This document shows positions 7,626 through 11,543 of a stretch of DNA of 11,543 nucleotides, one piece after another. Source of the DNA: Tannerellaceae bacterium (GTDB lineage Bacteria > Bacteroidota > Bacteroidia > Bacteroidales > Tannerellaceae); contig JAIRYL010000019.1 in NCBI GenBank assembly GCA_031267775.1, positions 1 to 11,543 on the forward strand, read 5' to 3'. Position 1 is the stretch's first letter, and each line of letters begins with the position of its first letter. The translations under genes were made by a program, and so were the position numbers. The notes under the pieces are model-generated. The model worked only from the letters and a program-made list of their open reading frames with translations, was not told the DNA's origin and did not search any database.

Positions 7626-8091
7626 TCAATTCAAAAAGAGCTTCAATTTCTACAGGGATATTATCGGGAAGCGAACCAAAACCAACGGCGCTTCGCGTTC
7701 CCACGCCATTGTCTTCTCCCCATACTTGGGCAAACAGTTCGCTGCAACCGTTTATTATATAAGGATGACGTTCAAATTCGGATGTGCAATTCACCATACC
7801 CAATACTTTGATTACCCGTTTTACCCGATTCAGGCTGCCAAGATTTGTTTTAATGGTAGACAACATGGTTAAACCGGCCTGTCGAGCGGCTAATTTGCCT
7901 TCTTCCTGATCGACGTCTTTTCCGATACGGCCTGTCATTAACGACTTGTCGTCTTGAACCGGCCCATGTCCGGACAGGTATAAATACTTACCGTCAATCA
8001 GGCAGGGTTTGTAAACGCCTTTTGGTTCCGGCGCGGGAGGTAAATTCAATCCTAATTTTTCAAATTGCTCGTCTGCATTGTACGTACTCAT
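7618..8091 (-). CDS. RidA/YjgF-family enamine/imine deaminase
   Basis: The product has 157 residues, longer than the approximately 130 of E. coli RidA, and belongs to the longer YjgF-like subgroup that begins LGLNLPPAPEPKGVYKP. RidA proteins hydrolyse 2-aminoacrylate and related enamines/imines released by PLP enzymes. The catalytic arginine equivalent is R133 (GTRSAVGFGSLPDNIPVEIE), and E150 fits the conserved glutamate at the end of that segment, so activity is likely retained. The gene lies between the permease (21 bp upstream) and the PLP enzyme, whose ATG falls inside its last codons. This context suggests it handles the PLP enzyme's unstable product. The family is trimeric and cytosolic. 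Confidence 0.9.
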   Translation of the reverse strand: MSTYNADEQFEKLGLNLPPAPEPKGVYKPCLIDGKYLYLSGHGPVQDDKSLMTGRIGKDVDQEEGKLAARQAGLTMLSTIKTNLGSLNRVKRVIKVLGMVNCTSEFERHPYIINGCSELFAQVWGEDNGVGTRSAVGFGSLPDNIPVEIEALFELND

Positions 8092-8112
8092 AATTCATTT
8101 GATTTAATTTAT

Positions 8113-9432
8113 TTATATAAAATGACTTAATATCAACACGCCTGTTAATCCGACAACAGAAACAATGGTTTCCATCACCGACCACGACTTGAATGTATCT
8201 TTCAGGCTCAGGTTAAAATATTCTTTAAACAGCCAGAATCCCGAATCGTTTACATGTGAAAAGAAAATACTTCCCGCTCCCAGCGACAAGACCATCAGAT
8301 TGGGATTTACGCCGGTCTGTACAACCAAAGGCATAATAACGCCGGCAGCCGTAAGCGCAGCTACCGTGGCCGAGCCGATACATAAGCGGATAATAGCCGT
8401 TATCAGCCAGCCCAAAGCCAGCGGGTGAATGGGCAGTTGCTTGAATATGCCGGCCAACTGTTCGCTAACCCCGCTCTCTTCCATCACTTGCTTGAAAATA
8501 CCCGAACCTGCAATAATCAGCAGAATCATAGCGATATCTTTCGTTGCGTCTACATAAATGCCCATGATTTCCTTCATGTTCCGCCCCTGTTTAAGCCCCA
8601 ACGTATACGTGGCAACCGTTAGCGATATCAGCATCACTACGGAAGGTGCGCCAACCAGCGCCAGTACAGAAGAGGCCTTCACGCTCAAACCGGTAAAAAT
8701 ATATGGAATAATCGCGCTGATTATTAATAAGAAAACAGGTAATGTGGCGCTTATCAAACTGTTGGCCTTACCGGGAGTACCATATTGTCCGCTATCTTCT
8801 TTTTGTTTGAACAAGGTAACAGGCCCCGATTTTATATTTTTCAACGTCCTGGAGAAAACAGGCCCTGCTATAATAATGGCCGGGATGGCCAGGCACATGC
8901 CCAATAACAGGGTCATTCCCAAATCGGCGTTAAAAAGAGCCACCAAAGCAACGGGCGAAGGATGCGGCGGTAAAAAGCCGTGCGTAACCGATAAAGCCGC
9001 CAGCATCGGCAAACCGGTATATACGGCCGGCAGTTTATATTGATTGACGACTGAAAAAATCAACGGAACAAGCAAAACAAAGCCTATGCCATAAAACAGG
9101 GGGATACCAACAATAAAACCTGTTATCATCAATCCCCATTGAATATGGTTGACGCCGAATAAATCGACCATCACGCCGGCAATTTTCCCGGCCGCGCCGC
9201 TCTCGGCAACCAGCTTACCCAGCATAGCGCCCAATACAATAATCAATGTCAGGCTGCCCATAACGCTTCCCACGCCTTGGTTAACAGCTTCCGGCAGCCG
9301 CTCCAGCGGAATACCCAAAGCGATACCTGCGCCAATGGAAACCAGCAAAAAAGAGATAAACGCATCTACCTTAAAGTAAGAGATGAGTAAGATCAGTATA
9401 AGTAAACTAATGATAACAATACTAAACGACAT
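8113..9432 (-). CDS. GntP-family H+ symporter (gluconate / D-serine type permease)
   Basis: The product has 439 residues, the usual size for this family (E. coli GntT/DsdX are near 440), with about 12 hydrophobic helices along its length. Family landmarks include GAMLGKLVAESGAAGKIA (68-85) and the signature THGFLPPHPSPVA (150-162). Members import gluconate and other sugar acids, or D-serine in the case of DsdX, with protons. The gene is first in an operon with RidA, a D-amino-acid PLP enzyme and a dipeptidase, with no sugar-acid kinase or dehydratase in sight. That favours a D-hydroxy-amino-acid substrate over gluconate; this is inference from context. A weak -7-like box TTACTTTG (one mismatch) lies on the minus strand at 9504-9497, with no -33 partner found. 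Confidence 0.9.
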   Translation of the reverse strand: MSFSIVIISLLILILLISYFKVDAFISFLLVSIGAGIALGIPLERLPEAVNQGVGSVMGSLTLIIVLGAMLGKLVAESGAAGKIAGVMVDLFGVNHIQWGLMITGFIVGIPLFYGIGFVLLVPLIFSVVNQYKLPAVYTGLPMLAALSVTHGFLPPHPSPVALVALFNADLGMTLLLGMCLAIPAIIIAGPVFSRTLKNIKSGPVTLFKQKEDSGQYGTPGKANSLISATLPVFLLIISAIIPYIFTGLSVKASSVLALVGAPSVVMLISLTVATYTLGLKQGRNMKEIMGIYVDATKDIAMILLIIAGSGIFKQVMEESGVSEQLAGIFKQLPIHPLALGWLITAIIRLCIGSATVAALTAAGVIMPLVVQTGVNPNLMVLSLGAGSIFFSHVNDSGFWLFKEYFNLSLKDTFKSWSVMETIVSVVGLTGVLILSHFI

Positions 9433-9466
9433 TGTTTTTTCAAGGTGTTAAATAAGTTACTATCGT

Positions 9467-9865
9467 ATGAGAAGCCATTCATCCATCATACGCGCGCAAA
9501 GTAAGCGCTTTTTTTTATTATTTCTGAAACGAACAGGCAAAACTCTTACCGGCAAAACACGATGTTTCCATACAAACGTAACAACAGACTGCAGGTTTGA
9601 ATATAAATCCATACGAATCATTTTACAATTTGATCAAAACGGTACTTCAAAAGTCACAATCCCGGATAATGTTTTGAAGCAATTGCAGAAAACAGGCTGT
9701 ATTGAAAATGCCGCCGCCACGCCGTTAAAATGGTTGAAATCAAAATCATTGCTTGCCTGGTTTGTTGATGTTGCAAACGATAAATTAAATTTGAAACATG
9801 GCAAGAAACGGCAAATAAAACCTTTTGAAGCAATGTTACATTATTCCGAATTCGGAATAATGTAA
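9467..9865 (+). CDS. Hypothetical protein, probably a mobile-element remnant
   Basis: This ORF has 132 codons from an ATG at 9467. The first 40 residues are basic and irregular and may not be real coding sequence. From about residue 41 (position 9587) the sequence looks like a conserved globular protein: CRFEYKSIRIILQFDQNG, TIPDNVLKQLQKTG, PLKWLKSKSLLAWFVDVAND, then a basic KLNLKHGKKRQIKPFEAM. I recall similar short proteins near mobile genes in Bacteroidetes but cannot name the family. The ORF ends within a 32-bp perfect palindrome, whose translation (SEFGIM) forms the last residues, so the natural C-terminus is probably lost. No promoter or ribosome site is evident. It is read toward the replication-protein fragment, with which it overlaps slightly in another frame. 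Confidence 0.4.
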   Translation: MRSHSSIIRAQSKRFFLLFLKRTGKTLTGKTRCFHTNVTTDCRFEYKSIRIILQFDQNGTSKVTIPDNVLKQLQKTGCIENAAATPLKWLKSKSLLAWFVDVANDKLNLKHGKKRQIKPFEAMLHYSEFGIM

Positions 9866-10338
9866 CGAAAGAAGCGAAGGCAAAAAACGTACAGACGCCC
9901 GGTATTTTGCAGAATAGCAATCTGTTGAGGTATGAGTTACGGCATACAAAATGCCTCGACAAGCAACTTAACGCCGATGTAACGGCCGGCAAGTTGTATG
10001 AAAGGCCGTTTTACAATAGTTTGATTGAAAATTGGTACAATGAATTAAAGACAATACAGAAACTGAAAAAGCAAAGTTTTATGACAGGGAATATTAAGAC
10101 GGTTAAAGATGCCGAGACAGCGCTGTTTGCATACTTCTTAAAACAATCGGGACAAAGTACCATTGATGATTTTATGAGTGAACTGAAGGCAAATAAGACG
10201 TTTTCAGATACAAAGTATTACAGTAGATTGAAAGCAGGTTTAAGCAAAAAAATGGGCGCTTCTGAATTTAACGAGAAAAACGATTTGATGCAGGAACTTG
10301 AAACGCAGGCTTTCAATATAGCCAAATATGCAAGATAA
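9829..10338 (+). pseudogene. Phage/plasmid replication protein (II/X, Phage_CRI-like), C-terminal fragment
   Basis: The frame is open from 9829, just after an in-frame TGA at 9826-9828, to the stop at 10338. It has no ATG before 10081; a TTG occurs at 9907. The protein carries NLLRYELRHTKCLDKQL, then TAGKLYERPFYNSLIENWYN and a lysine-rich helical tail. The LRYE-type strand followed by a 'TAxxLYxxxFY' segment matches my knowledge of C-terminal parts of phage/plasmid replication initiators related to filamentous phage gene II/X. The catalytic N-terminal domain of about 200 residues is absent; the unrelated small ORF and a perfect palindrome sit in its place. It is therefore read as a decayed piece of a small phage or plasmid. 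If the TTG were used, a 143-residue protein lacking catalysis could be made. Confidence 0.6.
9835..9866. repeat. Perfect 32-bp palindrome without spacer
   Basis: The 16-base arm GTTACATTATTCCGAA (9835-9850) is followed at once by its exact reverse complement (9851-9866). It contains an EcoRI-like centre GAATTC. It spans the stop codon of the upstream small ORF and the start of the open frame of the replication-protein fragment. Possible roles are a recombination or integration site, two abutting inverted repeats of a lost element, or an operator; the sequence does not decide between these. Confidence 0.95.
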
Positions 10339-10702
10339 AAAGCGGAGATTCCTGCATGGCGGGTGGGGAAGATCGTCCCTGTTTAGCCATGCAGAAATTG
10401 CAGAAATTGTAGAATTATAATAAAAAGGCCGTCCGGATTAGGTGTTGAGTTAGGTATCAAAATTTGATACCTGCTTTTTTACAAACACAAATGTAAATAG
10501 AAAGATTATTATCATCCGGGTAATACAGGCTGGAATGAATACAGCCGTTTTGATTCAGTCTTAGCCGTTCTAAGGAACTTTTATCTTTTTTGTAAGGAAA
10601 CATAGGGGCGGGAGCAAAAGCCCTCCAAAACGCCTTGTTTTAGCTCAAAGTTATTTATAAACAATCCTGCGGCGCTCGTCTTTCATGTCATTTTGTTTTT
10701 TG
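10339..10702. other. Gene-poor region with hairpins
   Basis: No convincing gene is seen on either strand. The stretch holds an inverted repeat CTGCATGGC / GCCATGCAG (10352-10360, 10386-10394; 25-nt loop rich in G) just after the replication fragment. A short direct repeat GCAGAAATT follows twice in tandem at 10391-10408. Then comes the AGGTATCAAA palindrome with a T-run, described separately. An imperfect hairpin around 10605-10640 (GGAG / CTCC) could end transcription of the minus-strand small genes, but it has no good T-run. The rest is AT-rich without other visible structure. Confidence 0.6.
10452..10480 (+). terminator. Palindrome plus T-run, possible intrinsic terminator
   Basis: AGGTATCAAA (10452-10461) and its reverse complement TTTGATACCT (10463-10472) are separated by one base and followed by GC and six T (10475-10480). 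As RNA this gives a stem of about 8 bp with a 5-nt loop and a U-tract, as expected of a terminator for plus-strand reading from the replication fragment. The stem is AT-rich, and part of the motif recurs at 11240-11252, so a recombination-site role is an alternative. Confidence 0.5.
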
Positions 10703-10804
10703 CTATTTGGATATATGTTTCTCCCTATGGATACAAATGAGTGAATAAACAAGTATTCCCAGCGATATAACGCCAAGCGATGCTATAAAGTAAATCAGTT
10801 CCAT
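10703..10804 (-). CDS. Small single-helix membrane protein (33 residues)
   Basis: ATG at 10804 to TAG at 10703-10705 gives 33 residues: MELIYFIASLGVISLGILVY, then SLICIHREKHISK. Residues 3-25 form one clear transmembrane helix, followed by a short basic tail that would stay in the cytoplasm. This resembles the tiny membrane proteins common in Bacteroidales, but no family is recognised. It lies 37 bp downstream of the reconstructed stop of the interrupted small membrane gene, on the same strand, so the two probably form a transcription unit. No separate promoter box is seen. Support is the clean hydrophobic helix and the context; the length makes chance possible. Confidence 0.5.
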   Translation of the reverse strand: MELIYFIASLGVISLGILVYSLICIHREKHISK

Positions 10805-10841
10805 AATAAACTATTTTTTAATTATTATCATTCCTTTCTCT

Positions 10842-11168
10842 CTATGATACTAAAACAAGCCCGGCGGCAATCATTAGGAGGCGTCTGGAAATAAATTATA
10901 CAAATTTATTGGAACTGTTTTTTGCCAGATGAAGCCTGAAAGCGTGCGCATACCGGGGTATGTAAGCGCTTTCAGGCTGAAGGATGGCGGGAAACAGGCC
11001 GATAAATGTATGATTTATTTCCAGACGCCTCCTTAGCATCGCCGATATACCGCCAACCGTAAATAACAATACCGGCTCAATATCTTGTCTCATTAGACCG
11101 GCCAATATAACGCCTCCAATGACCAATTTTGCAATATCAATCAATATTTTACCCAGCTCCTTTTTCAT
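10842..11168 (-). pseudogene. Small two-helix membrane protein gene interrupted by a MITE-like element
   Basis: As it stands, the frame from ATG 11168 gives 90 residues ending at 10896, but only the first 45 are native (MKKELGKILIDIAKLVIGGV, then ILAGLMRQDIEPVLLFTVGG, ISAML). The rest is translated from the 156-bp foldback element. Joining 11168-11033 directly to 10873-10842, removing the element and one TTA copy, restores the frame. L45 is then followed by MIAAGLVLVS and a TAG at 10842-10844. The restored protein has 55 residues and two transmembrane helices (about 12-26 and 32-54). It resembles small Bacteroides membrane proteins of the DUF6722 kind; that name is a weak recollection. A perfect -7 box lies upstream at 11198-11191. 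The chimeric 90-residue product may or may not be stable; its second helix is truncated. Confidence 0.75.
10874..11035. mobile_element. 156-bp MITE-like foldback element with TTA target duplication
   Basis: The element occupies 10877-11032. Its ends start GGAGGCGTCTGGAAATAAAT (10877-10896) and carry the exact reverse complement at 11013-11032; with the next five bases the terminal repeats match 24 of 25. Complementarity continues inward: an ATTTAT/GG segment, then CTGTTT and GCC with G-U-compatible differences, a small internal loop, a perfect 12-bp AGCCTGAAAGCG (10933-10944) / CGCTTTCAGGCT (10967-10978), and a CATAC/GTATG tip (10949-10953, 10958-10962). The whole element can fold as one long hairpin. 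TTA flanks both sides (10874-10876, 11033-11035). It encodes no transposase, so it must be mobilised in trans. A 3-bp TNA duplication and GGA-type ends fit some IS5-family subgroups (IS1031/ISL2), which is inference. Confidence 0.9.
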
Positions 11169-11190
11169 TGAATCATATTGTTTACAACGA

Positions 11191-11198
11191 CAAATATA
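11191..11198 (-). promoter_or_regulatory. Bacteroidetes -7 promoter box for the small membrane genes
   Basis: On the minus strand this reads TATATTTG, a perfect TAnnTTTG -7 element, 22 bases before the ATG at 11168. A TTG lies 16 bp further upstream, closer than the usual -33 spacing. It supports real expression of the small membrane-protein gene and hence of whatever is read into the inserted element. Confidence 0.55.
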
Positions 11199-11310
11199 GC
11201 TATTCCCATGAAAACAACGGAAAATAAAGGAAAATAGTTGCAGGTATCAAAAATTGGCGTAGCTCTGCCGGTGAACGTTATAGATACAATCTTGGGCAAA
11301 TAATCAATAG

Positions 11311-11543
11311 ATTTTATTTAAACAGGATAAAAGGGAATGCCCCTATGGTGGTTTGAACGTCGATAAGAATGAATCAGAACAGGCCTTAACAGAAGGCAAA
11401 GGAGTTATTAACTTCAATCAGGAAAGCGGTTTAAATACCGATAGTTTAAGTAATGATTTAGACTACTATTTAAAAATCATTGAAAAATGCACGATTAGCG
11501 AGAGTACAAAGCGGTTTTTGGCGTGTATCATTATGCTGTCGGA
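11311..11543 (+). CDS. Unrecognised protein, N-terminal or internal part, runs off the window
   Basis: The frame opens after a TAG at 11308-11310 and stays open to the window edge (77 codons). It has no ATG before the very end; a TTG lies at 11353. The peptide includes GGLNVDKNESEQALTEGKGV, INFNQESGLNTDSLSNDLDY and YLKIIEKCTISESTKRFLAC. It has normal amino-acid composition and amphipathic helices, so it looks like true coding sequence, but I do not recognise the family. An overlapping frame just upstream (11228-11356) is also open and contains RYRYNLGQIINRFYLNRIKG, so a frameshift joining the two is possible. Either the gene uses a non-ATG start or it is a remnant. Confidence 0.45.
   Translation, partial: MLFKQDKRECPYGGLNVDKNESEQALTEGKGVINFNQESGLNTDSLSNDLDYYLKIIEKCTISESTKRFLACIIMLS

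Noticed and set aside
9497..9504. Promoter -7 box TTACTTTG for the GntP operon
   Set aside because: It has one mismatch to TAnnTTTG and no -33 element at normal spacing, so it is mentioned only with the gene.
10651..10686. Minus-strand 11-codon ORF (MKDERRRIVYK) after the 33-residue gene
   Set aside because: It is too short, with no supporting context beyond its position.

Overview
The window comes from a Bacteroidetes chromosome, most likely of order Bacteroidales. Three things support this. Putative promoters carry the Bacteroidetes -7 box TAnnTTTG, with perfect copies at 4598-4605 (+), 4568-4575 (-) and 11191-11198 (-). Shine-Dalgarno sites are weak or absent. The gene content fits too: a TamL-type lipoprotein Omp85 protein diverging from a SpoU/TrmH methyltransferase, and a twin-arginine TIM-barrel sugar isomerase-like protein. 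The organism cannot be named from this sequence alone.

Layout. Positions 3-152 hold the last 49 codons of a MacB/FtsX-type ABC permease (+). It converges on a minus-strand block: tamL (4547-2202), a Tat-exported sugar phosphate isomerase/epimerase-like protein (2159-1260) and a cation diffusion facilitator (1229-255). The gap between the convergent genes carries a heptanucleotide tract facing an inverted copy of itself, and that repeat has been translated into the tail of the CDF protein. Diverging from tamL is a TrmH-family RNA methyltransferase (4627-5409). It converges on a four-gene minus-strand operon running 9432 to 5433: GntP/DsdX-like permease, RidA-family deaminase, fold-type III PLP enzyme (D-threonine aldolase / D-serine dehydratase family) and M19 dipeptidase. 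Read together, these would import a D-hydroxy-amino acid or release it from a dipeptide, eliminate or cleave it, and let RidA clear the reactive enamine. The proposed substrate is D-serine or a relative.

The right-hand 2.1 kb (9467-11543) is accessory and eroded. It holds an orphan small ORF (9467-9865). A C-terminal fragment of a phage/plasmid II/X-type replication protein (9829-10338) follows. A perfect 32-bp palindrome (9835-9866) sits exactly at the junction of the two. After a gene-poor stretch with two hairpins come two tiny membrane-protein genes on the minus strand. One is an intact 33-residue gene (10804-10703). The other is interrupted by a 156-bp foldback element (10877-11032) with about 25-bp terminal inverted repeats and a 3-bp target duplication (TTA). 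Removing the element and one TTA restores an in-frame 55-codon two-helix protein, so the element is a non-autonomous, MITE-like insertion. The window ends inside an unrecognised plus-strand ORF (11311-11543).

The strongest new observations are the MITE-like insertion with its reconstructable host gene, the junctional palindrome, the proposed D-serine-type operon, and the heptamer inverted repeat that extends the CDF protein.
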